From SAR116 cluster bacterium (GTDB taxonomy: Bacteria; Pseudomonadota; Alphaproteobacteria; Puniceispirillales; Marisalimonadaceae), in contig NZIY01000039.1 in NCBI GenBank assembly GCA_002691795.1, forward strand, positions 26,566-39,441: a stretch of DNA of 12,876 bases, read 5' to 3'. The notes under the pieces were generated by a model. The model was given only the letters and a program-made list of their open reading frames with translations, ran no database searches and was not told the DNA's origin. Position 1 is the stretch's first letter, and every line of letters starts with the position of its first letter. This document shows, piece after piece, positions 1 to 7,831 of the stretch. Position numbers and translations under genes: made by a program.

Positions 1-196
1 TGAAATTGAAGTTATCATAGCTATTTCAGCTACCCTAGATGGTCAAACTACAGCTCATTATTTATCTAAAATAATTAATAAATATGGAAATAAAATTACT
101 AAATTAGCGCATGGCGTGCCTGTGGGAGGTGAACTTGATTATCTAGATGATGGAACAATAATTCAGGCATTAAAAGGTAGAACTCTATTTGAATAA
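1..196 (+). CDS. recR: Recombination mediator RecR, C-terminal fragment
   Basis: The window opens inside this gene; the reading frame starts at base 2 and ends at a TAA at 194-196, giving the last 64 residues. They match the end of the RecR Toprim domain and its tail: [18 protein letters not shown], then [18 protein letters not shown], then a basic GR and a short end. The [13 protein letters not shown] stretch is a RecR signature, and DGQTTAHY is the form I associate with alphaproteobacterial RecR. RecR works with RecO (and RecF) to load RecA on gapped single-stranded DNA. The N-terminal part with the HhH and zinc-finger regions lies outside the window. The neighbour rmuC converges on it with only 3 bp between stop codons, leaving no room for a terminator between them. 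Confidence 0.93.
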   Translation, partial: EIEVIIAISATLDGQTTAHYLSKIINKYGNKITKLAHGVPVGGELDYLDDGTIIQALKGRTLFE

Positions 197-199
197 AAA

Positions 200-1249
200 T
201 CAATTTATCACTTTTGTATTGTTATCTTTATTATCTACGTCAATTGAAGTTATTTTATTCCCCCTAGTATAGATTTTTTTTTGCGAAATCTTTGCTAACT
301 CTAAATCTTTCTGAGCTAATTCAAAATGTTTATCAAGTTTATCAAATCGTTCATTCAAATTATTTAAATCATTTAATAATTTATTTACCTCAATTTGAAT
401 TTCTCCAGCTAATTTATTCATATTAGCGTCTCTAATTATAGCTCGTACCGTATTTAAGATTAGCATCAAATTATCAGGACCTGCTAAATACACTTTTTTT
501 AATCTGCTTTCATCAACGACTTTAGGTAATTTAACATTTATTTCATGATAAATTGACTCGCTTGGTAAAAACATCACTGCACTATCTGCAGTTTCAGAGG
601 GGTCTATATACTTTGTAGAAATATCATTAATATGTTTCATAACTGAAAGACTGAATTTTTTTAAAAATTCTTTTTTCTCATAATCTTCTCTTGCAACTAC
701 ATATGCTCTGTAATGTTCAAGGGGGAATTTTGAGTCAATACATATTGGACCTGGTGGATAAGGTAAATCAACTATACAATCTACCCGAAATCCATTTTTT
801 AGAGTGTATTGAAATTTATATGCACTTTGTGGCAACGAATCTTTGATAAGGTTTTCGAGTTGAACTTCTCCAAAGGCTCCTCTGAGTTGTTTATTTGATA
901 GTATATTTTTAAGACTATGAACCTGCGTACTCAATTCACTGAGGTTACTTTGTGCTCTATCTATAACAGCTAATCTTTCTTTTACATCAGACAGGGACTT
1001 TTGAGTTTTCTCAGTTTGTTCATTTAAACTTGAACCAATATTCTTATTTATATTGTTTATTTTATCCTCAACAGTTCTAGTAAGTAGATTAATTGAACCT
1101 TGAATTTCATTAATATTTTTTTGAAAATCATTTGCATTATTAACTGTATTTTTTTCATTAAATCGATTTTTAAAAATTAAATAAAATATTATAAAAATTA
1201 AAATTACAACTATAAGAATAAATATTATATCAAGTTTTCCTAGATTCAT
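200..1249 (-). CDS. rmuC: DNA recombination protein RmuC family
   Basis: A 349-residue protein with ATG at 1247-1249 and TGA at 200-202. Residues 7-28 form one very hydrophobic N-terminal membrane anchor. Residues about 35-120 are polar, rich in Asn, Lys and Glu, and look like a coiled coil. The RmuC core follows: RGAFGEVQLENLI at 123-135, FRVDCIVDLP at 154-163, ICIDSKFPLEHY at 169-180, then a region with DPSETADSAVMFLPSE near 216-231. Glu128, Asp172 and Lys174 fit the (E)...DxK pattern of the PD-(D/E)XK nuclease fold proposed for the family. RmuC is linked to limiting inversions at short inverted repeats and to DNA repair; its biochemical activity is not well defined. The protein is shorter than E. 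coli RmuC (about 475 aa), mainly in the coiled coil and tail. A Shine-Dalgarno-like AAGGGC precedes the start by about 4 nt. It is transcribed away from def. Confidence 0.9.
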   Translation of the reverse strand: MNLGKLDIIFILIVVILIFIIFYLIFKNRFNEKNTVNNANDFQKNINEIQGSINLLTRTVEDKINNINKNIGSSLNEQTEKTQKSLSDVKERLAVIDRAQSNLSELSTQVHSLKNILSNKQLRGAFGEVQLENLIKDSLPQSAYKFQYTLKNGFRVDCIVDLPYPPGPICIDSKFPLEHYRAYVVAREDYEKKEFLKKFSLSVMKHINDISTKYIDPSETADSAVMFLPSESIYHEINVKLPKVVDESRLKKVYLAGPDNLMLILNTVRAIIRDANMNKLAGEIQIEVNKLLNDLNNLNERFDKLDKHFELAQKDLELAKISQKKIYTRGNKITSIDVDNKDNNTKVIN

Positions 1250-1262
1250 TTCTTGCCCTTTC

Positions 1263-1291
1263 TTGACAATTTACTTATAAGAAAATTAAAT
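1263..1291 (+). promoter_or_regulatory. Candidate promoter for def-fmt-truA
   Basis: A perfect -35 TTGACA at 1263-1268 is followed after 17 bp by TTAAAT at 1286-1291, a 4/6 match to TATAAT. It lies 30 bp ahead of the def ATG in the only non-coding gap upstream of that operon. The -10 is weak and the surrounding DNA is nearly all A/T, so the exact hexamer is uncertain; the -35 is the stronger evidence. No Shine-Dalgarno sequence is visible before def. Confidence 0.5.
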
Positions 1292-1302
1292 TAAATTCTA
1301 AA
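1274..1302 (-). promoter_or_regulatory. Candidate promoter for rmuC, overlapping the def promoter
   Basis: Read on the minus strand, TTTAGA (complement of 1297-1302) and TATAAG (complement of 1274-1279, 5/6 to consensus) are separated by 17 bp, about 24 bp before the rmuC ATG. It overlaps the candidate def promoter on the other strand, so the two polymerases would compete for the same DNA. AT-rich DNA gives such matches by chance, so the call is tentative. Confidence 0.33.
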
Positions 1303-1321
1303 TAATTAATTTATCACTAAT

Positions 1322-1861
1322 ATGACTTTACGAAAAATAATTAAAATGCCAAATAGCTTTTTACGAAAAAAAGCTTCTTTTGTAGATAAAATTGATGATG
1401 AGATTAAAACACTTTTAAGTGATATGCTTGAAACAATGTATAACGCTAATGGCATAGGATTAGCAGCGACTCAAATAGGTGTTGATAAAAGAGTTATAGT
1501 CATGGATTGCGGACAAAAAACAATGATAGATGATAAAGATTCAAAGCCTAATCCTATCAAAATGATTAATCCAGAAATTACTTGTTTTAGTAAAACTTTT
1601 GAAGAAAGAGAAGAGGGTTGTCTATCAATCCCAGGTTACAATGCAATAGTTAAAAGACCAAATAGGATTGTTGTTAAATACATTAATGAGAATAACGTAC
1701 AAAAAGAATTAAAAGCTAATGATCTATTAAGTGTTTGCATTCAACATGAAATAGATCATTTAGACGGGATCTTATTCATTGATCATTTGTCTAGAATAAA
1801 AAAAGAAATGATTATAAAAAAAATAAATAAAGAAAAATTAAATCAAAAAGAGATTAAATGA
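1322..1861 (+). CDS. def: Peptide deformylase
   Basis: Removes the N-formyl group from the initiator methionine of nascent proteins at the ribosome exit; a metal (usually Fe2+) enzyme. The 179-residue product has all three family motifs: GIGLAATQ at 44-51, EGCLS at 98-102 with the metal ligand Cys100, and HEIDH at 142-146 with ligands His142 and His146 and catalytic Glu143. The EGCLS form is that of bacterial type I enzymes. The tail after residue 158 is very Lys-rich and helical. Length is normal for the family. The ATG at 1322 is the first start after the upstream spacer; no Shine-Dalgarno is visible. The stop TGA overlaps the fmt start in an ATGA arrangement, which suggests translational coupling of the formyl-removing and formyl-adding enzymes, a common bacterial pairing. 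Confidence 0.97.
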   Translation: MTLRKIIKMPNSFLRKKASFVDKIDDEIKTLLSDMLETMYNANGIGLAATQIGVDKRVIVMDCGQKTMIDDKDSKPNPIKMINPEITCFSKTFEEREEGCLSIPGYNAIVKRPNRIVVKYINENNVQKELKANDLLSVCIQHEIDHLDGILFIDHLSRIKKEMIIKKINKEKLNQKEIK

Positions 1862-2784
1862 ATATATTTTTTATGGGTACACCTGATTTTTCTGTACCCT
1901 CTTTAGAATTATTTGTTAAAAATTATAATGTTTTAGGAGTTTTTACACAGCCACCTCGCCCTTCAGGAAGAGGGATGAATAAAGTCAAGTCTCCTATTCA
2001 TAACTTTTCAGAAAGACACGATTTAAATTTATTTACGCCAGATTCACTTAAAAATAAAAAATATATTAATATTTTACAAAAACTAAAACCCGATTTAGTT
2101 GTAGTTGTAGCATATGGATTGATAGTTCCAGAATTAATTTTAAATATTCCTAAATACGGATGCATAAATGGTCATGCTAGTTTATTACCTAAATGGCGAG
2201 GAGCTGCTCCTATTCAAAGGGCAATTGAAGCAGGAGAAAAAAAAACAGGTTGTACAACTATGCTAATGGAAAGTGGTCTAGATACTGGGCCTATGATCTA
2301 TAAAAAAGAAGTAAACATAAAAAAAAATGATGATGTTATTGACTTATACAAAAAATTATCAAAAATCACAGCAGAGTGCCTTGATAAAACAATCAAGATG
2401 TTGATATGTGGTAAAATTAATTATCAAAATCAAAATAATTCAGTAGCAACTTATGCTCATAAATTGAATAAGAACGAAGGACTTATAACTTGGGATTTAA
2501 GTGCAGTTCAAATTCACAATAAAATGAGAGCCTTTAAATACTTCCCAGGTACTTTTTTTTATCATAATCAAAATAAGATTAATATAATTGACGGAATACC
2601 AATTGAAAAAAATCATAATGAAAAGCCAGGTACAATAATTACTTTATCTGACAAAATTTTGATTGCTTGTAATGAAAATACTATATTTCAAATAAATATG
2701 CTTCAAAAAGCTGGCAAAAACAAAATGTCAGTAAAAGATTTTTTAAATGGTAATAACTTAAAAATTGGTGAAAAACTTGATTAA
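1858..2784 (+). CDS. fmt: Methionyl-tRNA formyltransferase
   Basis: Transfers a formyl group from 10-formyltetrahydrofolate to Met-tRNA(fMet), producing the initiator tRNA for bacterial translation. The 308-residue protein has the N-terminal formyltransferase Rossmann domain: MGTPDFSVPSL at 6-16, the loop QPPRPSGRG at 31-39, NGHASLLPKWRGAAP at 104-118, and LDTGP at 141-145. Asn104, His106 and Asp142 correspond to the family's catalytic triad. The C-terminal tRNA-binding beta-barrel domain follows from about residue 205 (AHKLNKNEGLITWD region near 199-213). Length is typical (about 310). The ATG lies in the ATGA overlap with def, and its 3' end overlaps the start of truA. Confidence 0.97.
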   Translation: MNIFFMGTPDFSVPSLELFVKNYNVLGVFTQPPRPSGRGMNKVKSPIHNFSERHDLNLFTPDSLKNKKYINILQKLKPDLVVVVAYGLIVPELILNIPKYGCINGHASLLPKWRGAAPIQRAIEAGEKKTGCTTMLMESGLDTGPMIYKKEVNIKKNDDVIDLYKKLSKITAECLDKTIKMLICGKINYQNQNNSVATYAHKLNKNEGLITWDLSAVQIHNKMRAFKYFPGTFFYHNQNKINIIDGIPIEKNHNEKPGTIITLSDKILIACNENTIFQINMLQKAGKNKMSVKDFLNGNNLKIGEKLD

Positions 2785-3601
2785 AAACGATGATCATAAA
2801 ATTAGACTTGCATTATTAATTGAATACAGTGGTAAAAATCTTGTTGGTTGGCAGAAACAAAATAATGGATCATCTGTTCAAGGAGAAATAGAAAAATCAG
2901 CAAAAGTTTTATTTAAAATAGAGTGCCCCGTTCAAGGTGCTGGAAGAACTGATGCTGGTGTAAATGCATTAGGACAAGTTGCCCATATTGATATACCCAA
3001 AATAAATAGATTTACTAAAAAAAGTAATCTTCATATTGTTTCTGCATTTAATGCTCTACTAAAAAATACTCAAATAAGAATAATTTCTATTCAAAATGTT
3101 TCATTTCAATTTAATGCAAGATTTTCTGCCATCAAAAGGGTCTATAAATATAAATTTTTGTTAAGATCAGCATCTCCAATGATATTAAATGAAAATCTTT
3201 GGCATATTAGACAAAATTTAAATATTGCCCAAATGGAAAAAGGTTCAAAATTTCTAATAGGTAATCATGATTTTACTAGTTTTAGATCATTATCATGCCA
3301 AGCTTTATCTCCAATAAAAACAATTGATGAAATAAGTTTTCAATTAAAAGAAAAACATAATATTTTAATTATGAAAATTGTTGCTAAAAGTTTTCTTCAA
3401 AATCAAGTAAGAATAATTGTTGGATCATTGATCAAAGTTGGTCTTAATATATGGAAACCAACTCATATAAAAAAAATTCTAGAACTTAAATCCAGGTTGG
3501 AGGCAGGCGAAACAGCTCCAGCTCGTGGTCTTTATTTAACTAAAATACAATATCCTGAAAATATTTTGAAATCAAAGTGGCCAATGAAGCTTACTACATA
3601 A
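2777..3601 (+). CDS. truA: tRNA pseudouridine(38-40) synthase
   Basis: Converts uridines 38-40 of the tRNA anticodon arm to pseudouridine. Counting from the TTG at 2777 the protein has 274 residues. LLIEYSGKNLVGWQKQ near the N-terminus matches the family's opening. The catalytic motif GAGRTDAGVNALGQVAH follows, with the catalytic Asp in RTDAG at about residue 59. HDFTSFRS and the later FLQNQVRIIVGSL segments are also family motifs. No ATG is available: candidates are TTG 2765, GTG 2768 and TTG 2777, all inside fmt. I chose 2777 because GGTGA at 2767-2771, complementary to the 16S rRNA tail, sits 5 nt ahead of it and the overlap with fmt is only 8 bp. The two longer starts add 3-4 residues and are not excluded. 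The stop TAA at 3599-3601 overlaps the convergent membrane-protein gene. Confidence 0.93.
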   Translation: MIKNDDHKIRLALLIEYSGKNLVGWQKQNNGSSVQGEIEKSAKVLFKIECPVQGAGRTDAGVNALGQVAHIDIPKINRFTKKSNLHIVSAFNALLKNTQIRIISIQNVSFQFNARFSAIKRVYKYKFLLRSASPMILNENLWHIRQNLNIAQMEKGSKFLIGNHDFTSFRSLSCQALSPIKTIDEISFQLKEKHNILIMKIVAKSFLQNQVRIIVGSLIKVGLNIWKPTHIKKILELKSRLEAGETAPARGLYLTKIQYPENILKSKWPMKLTT

Positions 3602-4187
3602 AAAATTTTGATAATGATCTTGAGATCAAACCTATTCCAGCTTCTGATAAAACAGACAAAATAATTAATCCGGCTGCTCCCCAACCACTAAAACCTATTT
3701 CTTCTTTTCCTAATCTCCATAAAGCAAAAGTAACGATTATAATTAATGCAAAACCAAAAAACAAAAAAATTGATGCAGGTAGAAACAACCCAAAAAAAGT
3801 AAATGATAACATTATAAACGCCTGAAATCCCTGTATCCAATTAAATGGAATAATAAACTTTAAGAAAAGATCTTCTTTATTTAAATTTTTAAAAATGTGA
3901 AAAACCAATATTGCAAATAGAGAAATATCGATAATTGTAATGAGAATTAATTTAGGCAACAAGTTAGCTTTCATGGAAATATCAAAAGAAGCTTTTATAC
4001 CATATGAAGCTAAAACAGCTACTAATGCGTTAATAAAAAAAACAATCCAACAACTATGCCAAAATTTCTCATTATTTAATTCAAATAAATTATCAATTTT
4101 ATCTTTTCTTCTAATATAATCAAAAGATGATTTAAACCCATTTTTAATGTCATAAAAGGATGGAGGAGGACTAATCATATTACTCAA
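3594..4187 (-). CDS. Uncharacterised multi-pass inner-membrane protein
   Basis: I do not recognise the function. The 197-residue protein has a polar N-terminal arm (1-42, with SPPPSFYD and a basic RRKDK) followed by about five hydrophobic segments: roughly 45-62, 78-98, 115-136, 139-157 and 169-189. WSHCW-like polar residues (HSCW at 44-47) and the loop LWRLGKEEIGFSGWG at 156-170 are the most distinctive stretches. No catalytic or transport signature is visible. The layout resembles Yip1-type small membrane proteins, but that is only an impression of shape. The ATG at 4185-4187 lies within the end of dapE (8-bp overlap), so it is the last gene of the rpmH-to-dapE run and probably co-translated with dapE. 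Its 3' end overlaps the convergent truA by 8 bp. Confidence 0.8.
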   Translation of the reverse strand: MSNMISPPPSFYDIKNGFKSSFDYIRRKDKIDNLFELNNEKFWHSCWIVFFINALVAVLASYGIKASFDISMKANLLPKLILITIIDISLFAILVFHIFKNLNKEDLFLKFIIPFNWIQGFQAFIMLSFTFFGLFLPASIFLFFGFALIIIVTFALWRLGKEEIGFSGWGAAGLIILSVLSEAGIGLISRSLSKFFM

Positions 4188-5331
4188 TAAAATATATTTC
4201 TAAAAAACTTTTATAAATTTCTTTTAGTTTTTTTATATCATTTATATCTACTTTTTCATCAACTTTGTGCATTAACTTTCCTACAAGACCAAATTCAATT
4301 ACAGGACAAATTTTTCTAATAAATCTAGCATCTGAAGTACCTCCATTTGTAGATAAATCTGGAACTAAGCCTGTTACTGATTTAATAGCTTTTTTTAATG
4401 AATCAACCAGTCGACCAGGGGTTGTAAAAAATGGTTCAGCGTTACAAAAATAATCAAAAGTATAACCTGAAACATTTAAAGATTTAAACTTTGCCTCAAG
4501 CATCTTTGTTAAACTTTTGGAACTATGAAGATCATTAAATCTAATATTAAATTTTACACTTACTTTTGAAGGAATTACGTTATATGAGGGATTTCCAACA
4601 TCAATACTTGTTATCATTACTGTTGAAGGTTCAAAATTTTCATTTCCTTGATCAAGATACATATTTGATAGTGGTTCTATCAATTGTAACATTTTATTTA
4701 TAGGATTTTTTGCTAGATGTGGATATCCTACATGACCTTGTATACCATTTACAATTAAATTTCCTGAGTAGCTTCCTCTTCGACCAATCTTGATCATTTC
4801 TCCTATTGCATTTGGATTAGTTGGTTCTCCTACAATACAGTCATCAATTATTTCTTTTGTTTCTTTAAGCCATTCAACAACTTTTTTTGTTCCGTTTATT
4901 GCTTTACCCTCTTCATCTGAGGTTATAAGAAAAGATATACTACCAAAATTAAAAAAATTATTATTTTGGATCAAAAAGTCTGTAACAGCTGAAATAAAAG
5001 TTGCTATGGATGACTTCATATCAACTGCTCCACGTCCACAAAGTTGACCTTTAAATATTGTTCCTGAAAATGGTTCAAAAGACCATTCTTCAGCAACTCC
5101 TTCTGGAACTACGTCAACATGTCCAGCAAAGCATAAATTTGGCGATTTTTTCCCATGCCTTGCATAAAGATTCACAACCTCTTCAGAACCTTTTCCAAAA
5201 GAAAGTATTTTGCAAACAAAGCCATAACTTTCTAAGACTTCTTTTATTAAATTAATAGCATCTAACCCGTTTGGGGTAATACTTTTTATTTTTATTAACT
5301 CTGAAGCAAGCTTAACTGGATCTAGACTCAT
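4180..5331 (-). CDS. dapE: Succinyl-diaminopimelate desuccinylase
   Basis: Hydrolyses N-succinyl-LL-2,6-diaminopimelate to LL-diaminopimelate and succinate in the succinylase branch of lysine and peptidoglycan-precursor synthesis. The 383-residue product is an M20 di-zinc peptidase. Visible ligands and catalytic residues are His71 and Asp73 in CFAGHVDVVPEG, Asp104 in CGRGAVDMKSS, Glu140-Glu141 in TSDEEG, Glu169 in VGEPT, and His355 near the C-terminus in KLMHKVDE. NGGTSDARF at 329-337 separates DapE from other M20 enzymes. The lid/dimerisation domain lies around 185-295. Length is normal. The gene follows dapD by 8 bp, giving two steps of the same pathway in one transcript, and overlaps the downstream membrane-protein gene. 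Its ATG is at 5329-5331 with only a weak ribosome-binding sequence. Confidence 0.96.
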   Translation of the reverse strand: MSLDPVKLASELIKIKSITPNGLDAINLIKEVLESYGFVCKILSFGKGSEEVVNLYARHGKKSPNLCFAGHVDVVPEGVAEEWSFEPFSGTIFKGQLCGRGAVDMKSSIATFISAVTDFLIQNNNFFNFGSISFLITSDEEGKAINGTKKVVEWLKETKEIIDDCIVGEPTNPNAIGEMIKIGRRGSYSGNLIVNGIQGHVGYPHLAKNPINKMLQLIEPLSNMYLDQGNENFEPSTVMITSIDVGNPSYNVIPSKVSVKFNIRFNDLHSSKSLTKMLEAKFKSLNVSGYTFDYFCNAEPFFTTPGRLVDSLKKAIKSVTGLVPDLSTNGGTSDARFIRKICPVIEFGLVGKLMHKVDEKVDINDIKKLKEIYKSFLEIYFIE

Positions 5332-5339
5332 TTATCTAA

Positions 5340-6200
5340 TTAATCTCTTAATAAGTCATTTACAGATGTCTTAGAACGTGTCTGAGCATCAACTCTTTTT
5401 ACAATCACAGCACAATATAAACTTGGTGAATTAGATGTTTGCTTCTCGCTATTCCCAGGCAAAGAACCTGGAACAACAACAGAGTATGAAGGAACTCTTC
5501 CTCTGAAAACTTCTCCTGTTGATCTGTCAATTATCTTTGTAGAGGCCCCGATATAAACTCCCATTGAAAGCACCGACCCCTCCTCAACAATTACTCCCTC
5601 TGCTACTTCTGAACGTGCTCCAATAAAGCAATTATCTTCAATTATTACCGGATCAGCTTGTAAAGGTTCAAGTACTCCACCAATTCCAGCACCTCCAGAT
5701 AGATGAACATTTTTACCAATTTGTGCGCAAGAACCAACAGTTGCCCATGTATCAATCATTGTCCCTTCATCGACAAATGCACCTAAATTAACGAAAGATG
5801 GCATCAAAACAACATTTTTATTTATAAAAGCTGAATGTCTAACAATTGAACCGGGAACAGCTCTAAAACCAGAGGTTTTAAAATCATTAGATGACCAATT
5901 AGAAAACTTTGATTTCACTTTATCCCACCATACAGAAGGACCACAATCCCAGCTCTCTGGACCCCCTTGAATTATCTCCATATTATTTAATCTAAAGGAG
6001 AGTAAGACTGCTTTTTTTGCCCATTGGTTTACTTTCCATTTGCTGGAACCAATAGGTTCGGCAACCCTTAATTTTCCCGTATCAAGTAAATTTAAAGTTT
6101 CTTCAACAGCTTCTCTAACTTCTCCTTTAGTGTCAGTACTTACATTTGATATCTTATCAAAAGCATCATCAATTGTATTTTTCAAATTATCTTGATCCAT
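5340..6200 (-). CDS. dapD: Tetrahydrodipicolinate N-succinyltransferase
   Basis: Uses succinyl-CoA to succinylate 2,3,4,5-tetrahydrodipicolinate, the step that commits the pathway to the succinylase route and feeds DapE (through DapC/ArgD-type aminotransferase, not in this window). The 286-residue protein has a helical N-terminal domain (about 1-105) and a left-handed parallel beta-helix of imperfect hexapeptide repeats (about 115-235). Diagnostic stretches are [18 protein letters not shown] at 140-157, [20 protein letters not shown] at 160-179 and [14 protein letters not shown] at 186-199. The C-terminal tail ends in [19 protein letters not shown]. Length fits proteobacterial DapD (about 275-285). 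A good Shine-Dalgarno GAGAGG (complement of 6206-6211) lies 5 nt before the ATG, inside the end of the preceding gene, which overlaps dapD by 14 bp. Confidence 0.97.
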   Translation of the reverse strand: MDQDNLKNTIDDAFDKISNVSTDTKGEVREAVEETLNLLDTGKLRVAEPIGSSKWKVNQWAKKAVLLSFRLNNMEIIQGGPESWDCGPSVWWDKVKSKFSNWSSNDFKTSGFRAVPGSIVRHSAFINKNVVLMPSFVNLGAFVDEGTMIDTWATVGSCAQIGKNVHLSGGAGIGGVLEPLQADPVIIEDNCFIGARSEVAEGVIVEEGSVLSMGVYIGASTKIIDRSTGEVFRGRVPSYSVVVPGSLPGNSEKQTSNSPSLYCAVIVKRVDAQTRSKTSVNDLLRD

Positions 6201-6876
6201 TTTTGCCTCTCATTTTAATTTGGTCTAAAAATTCATTTATATTATTAAAACTATAATCAATTGATTTAAAATTTTTAGTAAAATCATTTTTGTTAGTTGA
6301 ATTTTTAATCCACACAGTTGTCATACCAAGTTCTTTTGCAGGTATCAAATTTTTTACAGTATCCTCTAGAAAAATTCCTTTTTTCAGTTGTTCCTTATCT
6401 ACATTTAAACATTCTAATAGTTTTTGATAAGATCTTTTATCTGGTTTTGGAATATAATCTAAATCCTTTATATCTATAATTTGATCAAATAATTCTCTTA
6501 TCTCTAAAATAGTTAAAATTTTCTCCGCATGTTTAGAAGTTGCATTTGTAAAAATAATTTTTTTTCCCTGTAATTTTTCGATTTTTGACTTTAGATACTT
6601 ATCTTTTTTTAATTCTGGATGTTCAACATCATGAACATAATCTAAAAACTCCTCAGGATTTAGGTTCTTTTCTAAAATTAATCCCCTTAAAGTTAAACCA
6701 TATTCCAAATAATATTTTTTTTGAATTTTTTTAGCCTCATCAATATCTAAAGAATATTTAGAAACTATAAAATTTGTTATTCTTTCAGAAATTTTTTTAA
6801 ACAAACCTAATTTAATATCGTAAATAGTATTATCTAAATCAAAAATCCAATATTTAAAATTATTCTCATAAATCAT
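6187..6876 (-). CDS. HAD-superfamily hydrolase, pyrimidine 5'-nucleotidase type
   Basis: A 229-residue HAD phosphatase. Motif I is FDLDNTIYD at 12-20 with nucleophile Asp13 and acid/base Asp15. Motif II is IIFTNAT at 107-113 (Thr110). Motif III is Lys144 in [10 protein letters not shown]. Motif IV is FLEDTVKNL at 169-177 (Glu171, Asp172). The helical cap between motif I and II (about 20-100) and the [15 protein letters not shown] stretch match the family annotated as pyrimidine 5'-nucleotidase (SDT1/Phm8-like). Members dephosphorylate nucleoside monophosphates, but substrate ranges in HAD enzymes are broad, so the substrate is an inference. I recall the same gene next to dapD and argB in other alphaproteobacteria; why it sits there is unknown. 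It follows argB by 23 bp and overlaps the dapD start by 14 bp. Confidence 0.87.
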   Translation of the reverse strand: MIYENNFKYWIFDLDNTIYDIKLGLFKKISERITNFIVSKYSLDIDEAKKIQKKYYLEYGLTLRGLILEKNLNPEEFLDYVHDVEHPELKKDKYLKSKIEKLQGKKIIFTNATSKHAEKILTILEIRELFDQIIDIKDLDYIPKPDKRSYQKLLECLNVDKEQLKKGIFLEDTVKNLIPAKELGMTTVWIKNSTNKNDFTKNFKSIDYSFNNINEFLDQIKMRGKNGSR

Positions 6877-6899
6877 CTATAATTATCCATTTAAAAAAA

Positions 6900-7805
6900 T
6901 TATTTTTTAATCAATGTTCCAATACCATTTTCTGTAAAGAGCTCAATCAAAATAGAATGTTTTCTTCTTCCATCCATTATAACTGAAGCTTCAGCACCAT
7001 TTTCGACTGTTTTAACACATGTTTTAATTTTAGGTATCATGCCCCCATAAACTATATTTTTATTTAATAATTCTTTGCATTTTTTTAATGATAGTTCAGA
7101 AATGATTTTGCCCTTGTTATCTAAAACACCTTCAACATCTGTGAGCATCATCATCCTAGAAGCCTTCATAGCCGATGCAATCGCACCTGCTGCTGTATCT
7201 GCATTGATATTATATGTAAGGTTATTTTCACCAATACCAATTGGAGCAATTACTGGAATCATTTTTTGATTAATCAGAGCTTGAATTATATCAGTATTAA
7301 TTTTTTTTGGTTCTCCAACAAAACCTAAATCAACAATATTTTCTAAGTTTGAATCTGAGTTCTTATCAATAATGGAAAGTCTCTTTGCAGATATTAAATT
7401 TCCATCTTTACCTGAAATTCCAACGGCATTTGCACCTTCGGTTGAAATTGCAGAAACTATGTTTTTATTTATTACACCGCATAATACCATCTCTACAACA
7501 TCGATTGTTGCTTCATCTGTAATTCTTAAACCATCAACAAAATTACTTTCAATTTTTAATTTCTTTAACATTTCTCCTATTTGTGGACCACCACCATGAA
7601 CAACAATTGGTAATATCCCAACTTGTTGTAAAAGAGAAATATCTTGGGCAAAACTTTTAATATACTCTTTTTTCCCCATGGCATGTCCACCAAATTTTAC
7701 TACAATGACTTTATTGGTGTACCTTCTCATAAAAGGTAAAGTCTCCATAAGAATTTCAGCTTTATTATTTAGCTTATCTGATATTTTTAGTTCTAAATTT
7801 TTCAT
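6900..7805 (-). CDS. argB: Acetylglutamate kinase
   Basis: Phosphorylates N-acetyl-L-glutamate with ATP, the second step of arginine synthesis. The 301-residue protein is of the amino-acid kinase family. Visible motifs are VVKFGGHAMG at 35-44 (Lys37 contacts ATP phosphates), the glycine loop VVHGGGPQIG at 68-77, NADTAAGAIASAMKA at 201-215 and LTDVEGV at 221-227. An N-terminal helix ahead of the core (about 1-25) and the C-terminal YGGMIPKIKTCV and RKHSILIELFTENGIGT segments resemble the hexameric, arginine-inhibited class of the enzyme, so feedback inhibition by arginine is likely (inference). It lies 26 bp after engB and 23 bp before the nucleotidase gene in the same direction. No clear ribosome-binding sequence precedes the ATG at 7803-7805. 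Confidence 0.96.
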   Translation of the reverse strand: MKNLELKISDKLNNKAEILMETLPFMRRYTNKVIVVKFGGHAMGKKEYIKSFAQDISLLQQVGILPIVVHGGGPQIGEMLKKLKIESNFVDGLRITDEATIDVVEMVLCGVINKNIVSAISTEGANAVGISGKDGNLISAKRLSIIDKNSDSNLENIVDLGFVGEPKKINTDIIQALINQKMIPVIAPIGIGENNLTYNINADTAAGAIASAMKASRMMMLTDVEGVLDNKGKIISELSLKKCKELLNKNIVYGGMIPKIKTCVKTVENGAEASVIMDGRRKHSILIELFTENGIGTLIKK

Positions 7806-7831
7806 AACTACTAACTACATTATAAATAAAA

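Noticed and set aside
200..1249. RmuC as part of a defence or mobile system.
   Set aside because: It is a widespread chromosomal gene, flanked here by core genes, with no partner typical of defence loci.
3577..3825. An 82-codon plus-strand frame overlapping the end of truA and the membrane-protein gene.
   Set aside because: It is antisense to a well-formed membrane-protein gene and resembles no known protein; I treat it as a shadow frame.
7806..7831. Small ACTA-type direct repeat (TAACTACTAACTACA) between argB and engB as a regulatory site.
   Set aside because: It is only 15 bp of simple repeat with no symmetry or promoter context, and is probably chance.
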